Of a stretch of 64,000 nt of DNA, positions 7,525-15,469 are shown piece after piece. Source of the stretch: Desulfocarbo sp964620595 (lineage in GTDB: Bacteria; Desulfobacterota; Desulfarculia; Desulfarculales; Desulfarculaceae); NCBI GenBank assembly GCA_964620595.1, contig CAZUHP010000001.1, positions 213,281 through 277,280 of the forward strand, in the 5' to 3' direction. The first letter of the stretch is position 1; each line of letters begins with the position of its first letter. The position numbers and the translations under genes were made by a program. Under the pieces are notes generated by a model. The model was given only the letters and a program-made list of their open reading frames with translations. It searched no databases and was not told the origin of the DNA.

Positions 7525-10005
7525 CTAACGCTTCAGGTTGATCAGCTCGGCCAGCATCTGGTCGGTGGTGCTGATGGTGCGGCTGTTGGCCTGGAAGGCG
7601 CGCTGGTAGTTGATCATCTTCACGAATTCGTTGGCCAGGTCCACGTTGGACTGCTCCAGGGCGCCGGACTCCACCTTGCCCAGGCCGCCCTGGCCCGGCC
7701 GGTTGGACACCGGCTCGCCGGAGTTCAGGGTCTGGCGCCAGAGGTTGTCGCCGTTTCGCTCCAGGGCCGAGGGGTTGGCGAAGTTCACCAGCATCACCGC
7801 GCCCAGGGTGCGCAAGGTGCCGTTGCTGAACTGGCCGGTGATGAGGCCGGTCTTGTCGATGTCCAGGGACTGGAGGGAGCCCCGGGGCGAGCCGTCCTGG
7901 TACAGGTAGAAGGTCTCGCTGGCCCCGGCCGACTGGGTGCTGTTGCTGGTGCTGGTGGGGGTGAAGTCGAAGGTGATGGTCTGGGGCTCGGTGGAGCCGT
8001 AGTCGGTGGCGCCGGGGATGTCCGACTCCCAGCCGAAGGTGATGTCCCGGTGGCCGTTGGTCTCGGTGCCGGTGGCGGCGTGGCCGTCGTTGGCATAGGT
8101 GTCCTGGGTCCAGGTGTCGAAGTTGAGGCTCAGGCCGTCGCCCAGGGTGTTGGAGGAGGCGATGCTGATCTTGGCGTCCGAGTAGTTGGTGGTGGCCGGC
8201 GGGGTGCGGCGGGCCAGTTGGATGGTGTAGCCGCCACTACCGTTGTGGCTCACGTTGGCCAGGATGTCCGAGCCGGTGCCGGAACCGGTGCCAGTGCCGT
8301 CCATGCCGCCGTCGAAGCCGCTGCCCGAAAAGCGCAGGTCGCCGTCCTCGGTGCTGGCGCTGATGGTGACGCTGTTGCCCGACTTGCCGTCGATGTCGGT
8401 GCCGCTGGCGGTGAGCAGGATGCTGCCGTCGGTGTCGCCGCCCACGGCGGTGCCCGAGTAGGTCACGGTGAGCTGTTCGTTGGCCGGCAGCACCGCGTTG
8501 ATGGCCGCGGTTATGGCGGCCAGGGTGGAGCCAGGGGGCAGGGCGGCGGTGGTATAGGTGCCCGTGCCGGTGGTGACGCTTATGGTGCGGGCGGCGCCCC
8601 AGGCCGCGGAGTCCACCCACATGGACACCGTGGCGTTCATGCCGTTGTCGATGGCGTTTTCCAGGTCCTGCATGGAGGCGCCGGTCACCGCCAGGTCGGT
8701 GGATGCGCCGGCCGGGGTGACGCTCACCGCAAAGGGGTTGGAGGCGTCGCCGTAGATCCGCACCGTGGTGCCGTTGGCCACGGCCCAGTAGCCCCGGCCC
8801 TCGGCGAGCTGATTGATGGTGTTGGCCAGCTCGTCGGCCGCGCCCGCGGCGGTGGCCTGGGTCAGGGTGATGGGGGTGGTGGTGCCGATGGTGATGACGT
8901 CGCCGTTGTGGGTGTTGTTGGTGAAGGCGATGTCCACCCAGCTCTTGAACACCTGCTGGCCGGTGGTGTTGGTGGTGTCCTCGTTGCCGTCGGAATCCAC
9001 CGGGGTGTAGGTCAGGGACTCACCGATGCGGTTGCTCACGTAGGCCTGGGATGCACTGTAGGGCGCGGTGCTGTCAGTGACCGTGGCCGCGGCGGTGAAG
9101 CTGTCCACCGCCGGGTCCAGCTCGGTGCTGGTTCCCACCAGGTGCCCGTTGGTGTCGAAATGCAGGAAGAAGGTGTTGGAGTACTGGGTGGACGGGGCGG
9201 GGGTGGGCAGCACGCCCTGGTCGGTGTCGTAGATGTTGGCCTGGGTGAAGGTTCCGTCCGCGGTTTCGTAGACGCTGCACTTCCAGATGCCGGTGATGGT
9301 GCTGCTGGTGCTGGGCTGGGCGCCGGTGTAGCTGCTGGCGTCCAGGCGCTGGAAGAACAGGGCCAGGTCGTGGGCGATGCCCAGCGAGTCGTAGGTGCGC
9401 ACCGTGGTGAGGTAGTTGTAGGTGCTCTGGTCCGTGGGGTCGATGGGCTGGCTCTGGTCGTGGTAGGAGTCGTCCTCGGCGTTCAGGTTCACGCTCACAT
9501 CCACCTGGGTGGTGGCGATGGCGTCGGCCTGCATGGAGAGGATCTGGATGTCCTCCACGATCTGCTGCAGGTTGCCGTCGGAGTCCACGTTGAGCCCCCG
9601 CAGGCGCAGGCCGTTGGGGTTGACCAGGTAGCCCTCCTTGTCCAGGATGAACTGGCCGGCCCGGGTGTAGTAGTAGCCCTCGGTGCCGCCGGTCACGGTG
9701 CTGGGGTTGGATACCTCGAAGAAGCCCTTGCCGTTGATGGCCAGGTCGGTGGGGATGTCGGTGCTCTCGAAGGCACCCTGGGTCATCAGGTTCTGCAGGT
9801 TCAGGACCCGGGCGCCGGTGCCCACCTGCTTGACCACCGTGCCGCCCACGGTGAGCGAGTGCACCATGATGTCGCCGAAGTTGGTGCGCGTGGATTTGTA
9901 GGCGTGCGTGTTGAGGTTGGCGATGTTGTCAGCCACGCTCGAAAGCGCCCGCCCGTGCACGTTCAGGCCGGTCACTCCGGAGTACATTGCGGTTAGCATT
10001 CCCAT
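7525..10005 (-). CDS. flgE: Flagellar hook protein FlgE (long form)
   Basis: FlgE (826 aa) polymerises into the hook outside the cell. The N-terminus carries the rod/hook signature (MYSGVTGLNVHGRALSSVADN, then INTHAYKSTRTNFGD-like residues). The C-terminus has the matching coiled region (SNVDLANEFVKMINYQRAFQANSR). The domain between is about twice the length of enteric FlgE and is rich in Thr, Ser, Gly and Asp, consistent with enlarged surface-exposed domains. The ATG has AAGGAGT 8 bases upstream. It is the last gene of the fliK-flgD-flgE unit. Confidence 0.94.
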   Translation of the reverse strand: MGMLTAMYSGVTGLNVHGRALSSVADNIANLNTHAYKSTRTNFGDIMVHSLTVGGTVVKQVGTGARVLNLQNLMTQGAFESTDIPTDLAINGKGFFEVSNPSTVTGGTEGYYYTRAGQFILDKEGYLVNPNGLRLRGLNVDSDGNLQQIVEDIQILSMQADAIATTQVDVSVNLNAEDDSYHDQSQPIDPTDQSTYNYLTTVRTYDSLGIAHDLALFFQRLDASSYTGAQPSTSSTITGIWKCSVYETADGTFTQANIYDTDQGVLPTPAPSTQYSNTFFLHFDTNGHLVGTSTELDPAVDSFTAAATVTDSTAPYSASQAYVSNRIGESLTYTPVDSDGNEDTTNTTGQQVFKSWVDIAFTNNTHNGDVITIGTTTPITLTQATAAGAADELANTINQLAEGRGYWAVANGTTVRIYGDASNPFAVSVTPAGASTDLAVTGASMQDLENAIDNGMNATVSMWVDSAAWGAARTISVTTGTGTYTTAALPPGSTLAAITAAINAVLPANEQLTVTYSGTAVGGDTDGSILLTASGTDIDGKSGNSVTISASTEDGDLRFSGSGFDGGMDGTGTGSGTGSDILANVSHNGSGGYTIQLARRTPPATTNYSDAKISIASSNTLGDGLSLNFDTWTQDTYANDGHAATGTETNGHRDITFGWESDIPGATDYGSTEPQTITFDFTPTSTSNSTQSAGASETFYLYQDGSPRGSLQSLDIDKTGLITGQFSNGTLRTLGAVMLVNFANPSALERNGDNLWRQTLNSGEPVSNRPGQGGLGKVESGALEQSNVDLANEFVKMINYQRAFQANSRTISTTDQMLAELINLKR

Positions 10006-10077
10006 GGCGGCTACTCCTTGATCGGTTCTTCAGCCAGCCGTCCCCCCGATGAAGGTCCGGCGTCCGTTAGGTTCCTC

Positions 10078-10917
10078 CTACAAAAGGGCGGCAGCCAGCC
10101 CGCCCAGGGAGATCAGGCTCTTCAAGATGCTCCCGGTGTCCGAGGCCTCCCCGCCGCTGTCGGCGGAGGCGGAGCGGTTCGTCGGAACCGCCGCGTTGGC
10201 CGGGGTGAATTCGCTCACCTGGCTCTGGGCCTGTTGGGGCGCGGGCGGCTGGCGCACGGCCAGCACGTCCTTGAGGGGCAGGGCCGCCTCGCCCAGGAGC
10301 AGGTAGCTGGTGCCGTCGGCTCCCTTCTGGTAGCCGGTGACCAGGCCGGTCACGGTCTGGTCGCTCACCTCCACCGGGTTGCCCCGGCTGTCGGTGGCCG
10401 AGATGGTGATCTTGTACACCCCGTCGGGCACGGCCTGGCCGTAGGTGGTCTTGCCGTCCCACTGGAACTCCTGGGCCCCCGCCTGTTGGCGGCCCAGGGG
10501 TATCTCGGCCACCTTGCTTCCGCTCTCGTCGGTGACCACCACCATCACCTCGGCGTCCTTCTTCAGGGTGTAGCCCACCGCGCCCACGTGGCCCTGGCTC
10601 ACCGGCAGCATGTCCCCGGCCAGGGTCACCTCCTTGCCCAGGTAGCTCAGGATGGTGGTCTGCTCCATGGTCTGCTTCAGGGAATCCATGGTTTCCATGG
10701 ACTTGGCTATCTTGGTGAGCTGCTCCAGGCTGCTGAAGGTGGCCAACTGGGCGGTGTACTCGGTGTTGTCCATGGGGTCCAGGGGGTTCTGGTTGGTCAC
10801 CTGGGCCATGAACATCTTGAGGAAGGCGTCCTGCCCCAAGGCCTTCTTGGTCGCCTCGGTCACCGGCGGCGCGGCCGCCTTCTCCGACGTGGAGCCTGCA
10901 TACAGGGGAGATATCAC
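10078..10917 (-). CDS. flgD: Flagellar hook capping/assembly protein FlgD
   Basis: FlgD (279 aa) caps the growing hook and is itself exported. The family N-terminal block is visible: LGQDAFLKMFMAQVTNQNPLDPMDNTEYTAQLATFSSLEQL (residues ~27-67, given here only as family landmarks). A central FlgD Ig/tudor-like region follows (LGKEVTLAGDML, EFQWDGKTTYGQAVPDGVYKI). The C-terminal ~50 residues are Pro/Ser/Ala-rich and end in a hydrophobic stretch. The start is GTG with an AGGAGG upstream, 16 bp after fliK. Confidence 0.93.
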   Translation of the reverse strand: MISPLYAGSTSEKAAAPPVTEATKKALGQDAFLKMFMAQVTNQNPLDPMDNTEYTAQLATFSSLEQLTKIAKSMETMDSLKQTMEQTTILSYLGKEVTLAGDMLPVSQGHVGAVGYTLKKDAEVMVVVTDESGSKVAEIPLGRQQAGAQEFQWDGKTTYGQAVPDGVYKITISATDSRGNPVEVSDQTVTGLVTGYQKGADGTSYLLLGEAALPLKDVLAVRQPPAPQQAQSQVSEFTPANAAVPTNRSASADSGGEASDTGSILKSLISLGGLAAALL

Positions 10918-10933
10918 CTCTAGGCCTCCTGGT

Positions 10934-12643
10934 TCAGGCGAAAAGATTTACCCGGCCGTTGGCGCCGGCCAACCCGGCGGCCAAGGGGGTGATTTCGTCT
11001 TCCTCGGTTTCCAGGGCGGCGGTGCCACCCCGGGAGCCGGGCCGGCGGCGTCCGTCGCCGCCCTGCTCGTTGCCCCGGGCCTCGCGGCGCTCGGCGTCGG
11101 GGCTGATCACCACCTCCAGGCGCTCGGGCTTGAGGCCCTGCTGGGCCAGCTGCTGCTTGAGGTCCTGGAGGCCCACCTCCAGGGCGTGCTTGGCCGCGGA
11201 GGTCTCGGCTATCAAGGTAGCCTTGAGCACCCCCTCCCGCAGGGTGAGCTTCACCGTGAGCTCGCCCAGGGCCGGCGGCTTCAGGGCCAGGCGGAGCTGG
11301 CTGAGGTTGCCCTTGGCCATCTGGGCGATCTGGTTGCTCACCTGGCGCACCACCTGGGCGGGCAGGGAGCCGCGGACCGCCGCGGCCCGGCCCGCGCCCG
11401 CCGGCCGCGCCTCCAGCGCCGCGGCGGCCAGGCTGGCCCGGAAAGAAGGCTCCTTGGGGGCCGCGCCCTTGGCAGGGGCGGCAGGAGCGGCCTTGGCGCC
11501 GGCGAGGTTGCCGCGGGCCTGGGCATGGCCCTGGTTCTGGCCGCGGGTGTGGCCCTTGGCTTCGGGCTCCGGCTCGGTGGCGCGCGCGGCCTGGGTCTCC
11601 ACCTGCTCCTTAACCAGGCGGATCAGCTCCTTTTGCGCCTCCTTGTCCTGGAGGGGCTTGGCCTGCTGGTGCTGGAGGGGCTTGGCCTGCATCTCCGCCT
11701 TTTGCAGGATCTGCATGACCTGGGCCTTCAGGCGCTCGGCGTCCGGCGCCGGCTCCTGGCCCTGGCCGGCGATCTTCAGCTTCTGGGCCAGCGCTTGCAG
11801 GGCGCCCTTCACCCGCTGGTCCTGGCGGGCGGCGGCGTGTTCCAAAAGCGCCAGCAGGGCCTGGGGATGGGTGCGGCCCTGGCCGTCGGTGGCCTTGGCC
11901 AGGAGGGTGTCGACCTCCCGGGCCTTGAGCCCCAGGCGCGTCAGCAGGTCGCGCAGCAGGTCCTGGTCCACCTCGGTGGCGCCTCCCCGGGCTGCTTGCA
12001 GCTCCATGGCCCGGGCCACCAGCTTGGGCAGCCCGCTCACCACCAGGTACTCCCCCCGCCGGGGCAGGGATTCCAGGAAGCGGCGCACCTCGCCGTCAGG
12101 CAGCCCCAGTTCCTTGAGCACCTGCATGAGGAGCGGCTTGTCCTCGGCCTTCAAAAGGAACACCGGCCCCTTGTCCGGCGTGTATTGCTCCATGACGCCG
12201 AACAGGACACCCAGGTTCACGGTGCCGTCCTTCTTGGAGGCCCGCGCGATCATCTCCTGGGCGTCCTCGCGGCTGTAGCCCGACATGACCAGGACTTCCT
12301 CCAGCTTGTCCCGGTCCTGGGCCGCCACCTCGAAGCGCGTCAAGGGCTGCCCCGTGGCCTCCAGGCTTTTCTTCAGGCGCTGGATGGGCCGCAGCGGCGA
12401 CTCCGGCCGGGCGCTTGCCAGGGCCTGCCCTGCGGCCGGCGGCGCCGAGGGGTCGGCCGGGCCGGCGGCCAGTGGGGAGCGCGCGGGGTGCGGCCCCACC
12501 GCAGCCAAGGGCTCGGCCATCTCTCTCTGGTTGAGTTGGGCGAAAAGCATTTCAAAAAGCCCGGCCGCGGCTCCGTCCTTCTGCTGCTTGCCGGTGCCGC
12601 TCACCAGGCCAGATACGTCCCAATCCATGGACACAGGCTTCAC
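10934..12643 (-). CDS. fliK: Flagellar hook-length control protein FliK
   Basis: FliK (569 aa) is the secreted molecular ruler that stops hook growth and triggers the FlhB substrate switch. It is Ala/Gln/Lys-rich and low in complexity through residues ~150-430. The conserved C-terminal FliK domain follows, with the diagnostic LSQLRLALKPPALGELTVKL and the AKHALEVGLQDLKQQLAQQG helix. The frame is open to 12706, but that stretch contains the sigma-54 promoter. The GTG at 12643 has a strong AAGGAGG five bases upstream and is taken as the start. Confidence 0.85.
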   Translation of the reverse strand: MKPVSMDWDVSGLVSGTGKQQKDGAAAGLFEMLFAQLNQREMAEPLAAVGPHPARSPLAAGPADPSAPPAAGQALASARPESPLRPIQRLKKSLEATGQPLTRFEVAAQDRDKLEEVLVMSGYSREDAQEMIARASKKDGTVNLGVLFGVMEQYTPDKGPVFLLKAEDKPLLMQVLKELGLPDGEVRRFLESLPRRGEYLVVSGLPKLVARAMELQAARGGATEVDQDLLRDLLTRLGLKAREVDTLLAKATDGQGRTHPQALLALLEHAAARQDQRVKGALQALAQKLKIAGQGQEPAPDAERLKAQVMQILQKAEMQAKPLQHQQAKPLQDKEAQKELIRLVKEQVETQAARATEPEPEAKGHTRGQNQGHAQARGNLAGAKAAPAAPAKGAAPKEPSFRASLAAAALEARPAGAGRAAAVRGSLPAQVVRQVSNQIAQMAKGNLSQLRLALKPPALGELTVKLTLREGVLKATLIAETSAAKHALEVGLQDLKQQLAQQGLKPERLEVVISPDAERREARGNEQGGDGRRRPGSRGGTAALETEEDEITPLAAGLAGANGRVNLFA

Positions 12644-12687
12644 GTGCTCCTCCTTGAGCATCCGAACTCTCGCTGGCCCCAGGATAA

Positions 12688-12703
12688 GCAAGCCCAGTGC
12701 CAG
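12688..12703 (-). promoter_or_regulatory. Sigma-54 (-24/-12) promoter of fliK-flgD-flgE
   Basis: On the minus strand this reads CTGGCACTGGGCTTGC, with the -24 GG and -12 GC 10 bases apart. The expected start near 12676 gives a leader of about 33 bases to the fliK GTG at 12643. Because it falls within the upstream open part of the fliK frame, it also argues against any fliK start above 12676. Confidence 0.8.
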
Positions 12704-12943
12704 CAAGGGACCTATGTCTGAAAATCACCTTGTGTCGCGGGTTTATCCGCTGAGAGCTTGCGGGGGACTACGGCGGAGGAGGCAGGATTTGCCATCCCGG
12801 AGCGCGGGGGCGGAAGCAGTTTTTGCCGGGAGGGCCGCCCAAGAGGGACCCGCGGCGCATGCTCGAGCCGCGGGCCCCGGAGGGAGGAGGGTGGGGGGTT
12901 GGCAGGCCTTCAATGTATTGATCGGCTGCCGCGGCCCGGGGCT

Positions 12944-13444
12944 TTAGGACTTTTTGGGCTCGCCCAGGGGCAACGGGTGGTGCCGGCCGTCCACCACCAG
13001 CGCGAAGCCGTCTCCCTCGGGCTGGATGTACTGGGCCAGTTGGTAGTAGGCCGGCCGGGCGAAGCGGGCCGGAAAGGCGCCGCCCTTCACCCGGCAGTAG
13101 AGCATCTGGTTCTGGCCCAGCCACACCCCGGCGGGAGGCACCTCCTCCCAGGTGTCGTCATTGAGCCGTACCTTGAGCACCCCGCCGGCCACGTCCACCC
13201 GGCGCACCACGAAAAAGGTGTCCGCCACCTCCAGTTCGCAGGTCTTGCCGTCCACCCGCAGCAGGTAGCGGCCGTCCTCCAGGCACACCGAGGCGAACAC
13301 CTCCTCCAGCACCTTGGGGTGCACCAGGGGGGCGCCGTTGTGGCTGAGTTCGCCCTCGGTGTTCACCTGTATCTGGCAGGGAGGGTACTTGCCCTGCCAA
13401 TCCTTGGGCATGAATTTTTCCAGGTCCAGGTTGTCGGCGCTCAT
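12944..13444 (-). CDS. DUF1285-like protein of unknown function
   Basis: This 166-aa soluble protein has no signal peptide or membrane helix. The arrangement resembles DUF1285 proteins: a polar start, then a beta-rich region with LSHNGAPLVHPKVLEEVF, DGRYLLRVDGKTCELEVADTFFVVRRVD, and a late RPAYYQLAQYI motif. No catalytic residues are evident and its role is unknown. The frame extends upstream to 13528 over a Pro/Gly-rich stretch; the ATG at 13444 is chosen for domain fit, with a weak AAGGGTG upstream. It stands alone between fliK and the fmdB-mrp pair. Confidence 0.7.
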   Translation of the reverse strand: MSADNLDLEKFMPKDWQGKYPPCQIQVNTEGELSHNGAPLVHPKVLEEVFASVCLEDGRYLLRVDGKTCELEVADTFFVVRRVDVAGGVLKVRLNDDTWEEVPPAGVWLGQNQMLYCRVKGGAFPARFARPAYYQLAQYIQPEGDGFALVVDGRHHPLPLGEPKKS

Positions 13445-13548
13445 GGTGTTGCACCCTTGCCGCGGGGTGGGGGCGTTCCCAGGGGGGCGTTTTCCCAGGG
13501 GGCGTTCCCCTGGCGGCGGTGAATACATATCAAAGTCAGGCAGTCAAA

Positions 13549-13568
13549 GGGGTGCCTCCCGGCACCCC
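13549..13568 (-). terminator. Possible terminator hairpin downstream of fmdB
   Basis: An 8-bp perfect stem GGGGTGCC/GGCACCCC with a 4-base loop. On the minus strand it is followed by TTTGACT, a weak U-run. It lies 200 bp beyond the fmdB stop and upstream of the DUF1285-like gene, so it may end the mrp-fmdB transcript. A 16-bp imperfect tandem repeat (GGGGGCGTTCCCAG-like, three copies) lies beside it at about 13468-13512. Confidence 0.4.
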
Positions 13569-13680
13569 CTGGCTTTATAGCATGGCAGGGCCCGCAAGTA
13601 AAATCAGGCCGGCCCCGGCGGGTTGCCGCCCCCCAGCGCATACAGGAACGGCGGGCGCGGGGAGCGCCTCTCGACTTGCT

Positions 13681-13766
13681 CCCCCGCCCCCCCGTCGCCC
13701 CCCGTCGCCCCCCGTCGCCGCCCCCCGTCGCCGCCCCCGTCCCCCCCCGTCGCCGCCCGTCGTCCT
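13681..13766 (+). repeat. GTCGCCCCCC minisatellite
   Basis: This non-coding spacer just downstream of fmdB consists of irregular copies of a 10-bp unit, GTCGCCCCCC, with some GCC insertions. The same unit recurs at 26.1 kb and, inverted, at 52.0 kb. The cytosine runs make it slippage-prone. No gene is seen in the surrounding spacer 13445-13771. Confidence 0.8.
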
Positions 13767-13771
13767 CCGGC

Positions 13772-14026
13772 TCAGAGGCCCGCCTTGCCGCAGCAGGAGC
13801 CCGGACCCTGGCAGCCCGCCTCCTGGGGGCTGGAGCCGCAGCAGGAATGATCGCCCGGGCCGGGCACGGCCTGGCGCTCCCGGCCGGTGAGGCTGCTGGG
13901 GGTGGACATGAGCCGCTCGGTGCGGTTGCTGCCGCACTGGGGGCAGCAGAGTTCCTGGTCGCTGTGGAACACCAGCACTTCGCCGCTATGGCCGCAATCG
14001 AGGCACTTGATCTCGTAGATGGGCAT
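13772..14026 (-). CDS. FmdB-family zinc ribbon protein with Cys-rich tail
   Basis: This 84-aa protein starts MPIYEIKCLDCGH, the hallmark of the FmdB/CxxC_CxxC regulatory-type zinc ribbon family. The second pair is CCPQCG near residue 30, giving a C-X2-C...C-X2-C metal site. Beyond the ribbon is an unusual tail with HSCCG and GSCCG clusters, which could bind metal or an Fe-S cluster. It follows mrp by 48 bp on the same strand. The role of FmdB proteins is not established. Confidence 0.85.
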   Translation of the reverse strand: MPIYEIKCLDCGHSGEVLVFHSDQELCCPQCGSNRTERLMSTPSSLTGRERQAVPGPGDHSCCGSSPQEAGCQGPGSCCGKAGL

Positions 14027-14074
14027 GGCGTCTTCTCCCTGTGGGCCCGGCCGGGGGGCCGGGGTGTGTGCGGG

Positions 14075-14935
14075 TCAGCCCGTGCGCTCGGCGGTGCGTT
14101 GCAGCACCTGGTCCACCAGGCCCCGGTAGGCGGGCCCGGCCTCTTCCTCCTCCTGCTCCAGGTCCAGGGGCCTGCCCTGGTCCGAGGCCGCCACCAGGCG
14201 GGGGTCCCAGGGTATCTGGCCCAACAGGCTCAGGCCGAAGCGCTCGGCCAGGGCGCGGCCCCCGCCTTGGCCCAGCAGCTCGATGGGCTGGTGGCAGTGG
14301 GGACAGGTGAGGCCCGACATGTTCTCCACCACCCCCAGGATGGGCATCTCCATCTGGAAGCAGAAGTCCACCGACTTGCGCACGTCGGCCAGGGCTATCT
14401 CCTGGGGGGTGGTGACCACCACCGCCAGGGCGCCGTCCACCGCCTGGGCGATGGTGAGGGGCTCGTCGCCGGTGCCGGGAGGGGAGTCTATGACCAGAAA
14501 GTCCAGCCGCCCCCACTGCACGTCGCCCAGGAACTGCTTGATGACCCCGATCTTGAGGGGGCCGCGCCAGATGATGGAGCTGTCCTTCTGGGGCATGAGC
14601 ATCTCCACGCTCAGCACCTTGAGGCCGTGGTCCAGCACCACCGGCTGGATGAGGTTCTCTTTCTCCTGCACCTGGGCGTGGCCCTTCACCCCCAGCAGGC
14701 GGGGGATGGAGGGGCCGTGCAGGTCCACGTCCAACAGGCCGGTCTGGTAGCCCCTGGCCGCCAGGCCCAGGGCCAGGTAGGTCGCCACGGTGGACTTGCC
14801 CACCCCGCCCTTGCCGCTCATGACCAACAGCTTGTAGCGTATCTTGTCCAGGTTGGCGGCCACCCGGCCGTCCATTTCGTTGGGGGCAGCGGCCGCTCCA
14901 GTGGAGCAGCTTCCCGAGGTAGTGTTTGCCGTCAT
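14075..14935 (-). CDS. mrp: Mrp/ApbC/NBP35-type Fe-S cluster carrier ATPase
   Basis: This 286-aa P-loop ATPase of the Mrp/NBP35 family carries or inserts Fe-S clusters. The deviant Walker A is SGKGGVGKSTVA (residues ~40-51), followed by LLDVDLHGPSIPRLLG and the switch DSPPGTGDEPLTIAQ. The family cluster-binding CxxC is seen as LTCPHCHQPIELLG near residue 212. An N-terminal Cys (GSCSTG) precedes the ATPase domain. The ATG has GGAGAG six bases upstream and its own sigma-70-like promoter. It is followed by the FmdB-type gene. Confidence 0.93.
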   Translation of the reverse strand: MTANTTSGSCSTGAAAAPNEMDGRVAANLDKIRYKLLVMSGKGGVGKSTVATYLALGLAARGYQTGLLDVDLHGPSIPRLLGVKGHAQVQEKENLIQPVVLDHGLKVLSVEMLMPQKDSSIIWRGPLKIGVIKQFLGDVQWGRLDFLVIDSPPGTGDEPLTIAQAVDGALAVVVTTPQEIALADVRKSVDFCFQMEMPILGVVENMSGLTCPHCHQPIELLGQGGGRALAERFGLSLLGQIPWDPRLVAASDQGRPLDLEQEEEEAGPAYRGLVDQVLQRTAERTG

Positions 14936-14970
14936 GGTGTTCTCTCCGCAGGGGTAAACTTATACCGCAA

Positions 14971-14999
14971 ATCTATACATCTTATAGAGGATTGACAAG
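14971..14999 (-). promoter_or_regulatory. Sigma-70-type promoter of mrp
   Basis: On the minus strand TTGTCA and TAGATT are separated by 17 bases, in a locally AT-rich island between dtd and mrp. The leader to the mrp ATG would be about 30 bases. The match is moderate (5/6 and 4/6). Confidence 0.5.
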
Positions 15000-15017
15000 G
15001 GGCGGGGGAGGAAGGGG

Positions 15018-15467
15018 CTAGAAGGTCTTGTCCGTGTCCAAAAGGAGGGTCACCGGCCCTTGGTTCACCAGGTGCACTTCCATCATGGCCCCGAACTCGC
15101 CGGTGGCCACCGAGAGGCCCTGCTGCCGGAGTTCCTGGCAAAAGGCCCGGTACAAGGGCTCGGCCTGCTCCCCGCCGGCGGCGCGGGAGTAGGAAGGCCG
15201 GGTGCCCTTTCGGCAGTCGCCCCACAGGGTGAACTGGCTCACCACCAGGACCTCGCCGCCCACGTCCCGGAGCGAGAGGTTCAGCTTGTCCTCTGGGTCG
15301 GGAAACAGGCGCAGGCCGGCGATCTTCTTGGCCAGCCAGGCGGCCTGCTCCGGCCCGTCTTCCCGGCCCACGCCGAGCAGCACCAGGAGCCCGTGACTGA
15401 TGGCCCCCGCCACCCGTCCGTCCACCTCCACCCGGGCCTCTTTCACCCGCTGCACCACCGCCCGCAT
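15018..15467 (-). CDS. dtd: D-aminoacyl-tRNA deacylase Dtd
   Basis: Dtd (149 aa) hydrolyses D-aminoacyl-tRNAs and mischarged glycyl-tRNA-Ala in the cytoplasm. It begins MRAVVQRVKEARVEVDGR and has the catalytic block VVSQFTLWGDCRKGTRPSY near residue 76 and the cross-subunit GPVTLLLDT motif at the C-terminus. Length is normal. It begins 2 bp after the larB stop, so the two are co-transcribed. Confidence 0.96.
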   Translation of the reverse strand: MRAVVQRVKEARVEVDGRVAGAISHGLLVLLGVGREDGPEQAAWLAKKIAGLRLFPDPEDKLNLSLRDVGGEVLVVSQFTLWGDCRKGTRPSYSRAAGGEQAEPLYRAFCQELRQQGLSVATGEFGAMMEVHLVNQGPVTLLLDTDKTF

Positions 15468-15469
15468 AT

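Noticed and set aside
7477..9996. An 839-codon open frame on the plus strand opposite flgE
   Set aside because: It is Gly/Val/Ala/His-rich without domain structure and mirrors the GC-biased third positions of flgE; a shadow frame.
10652..12721. A 689-codon plus-strand frame opposite fliK
   Set aside because: Leu/Gly/Arg-rich antisense of fliK with no ribosome site or family match.
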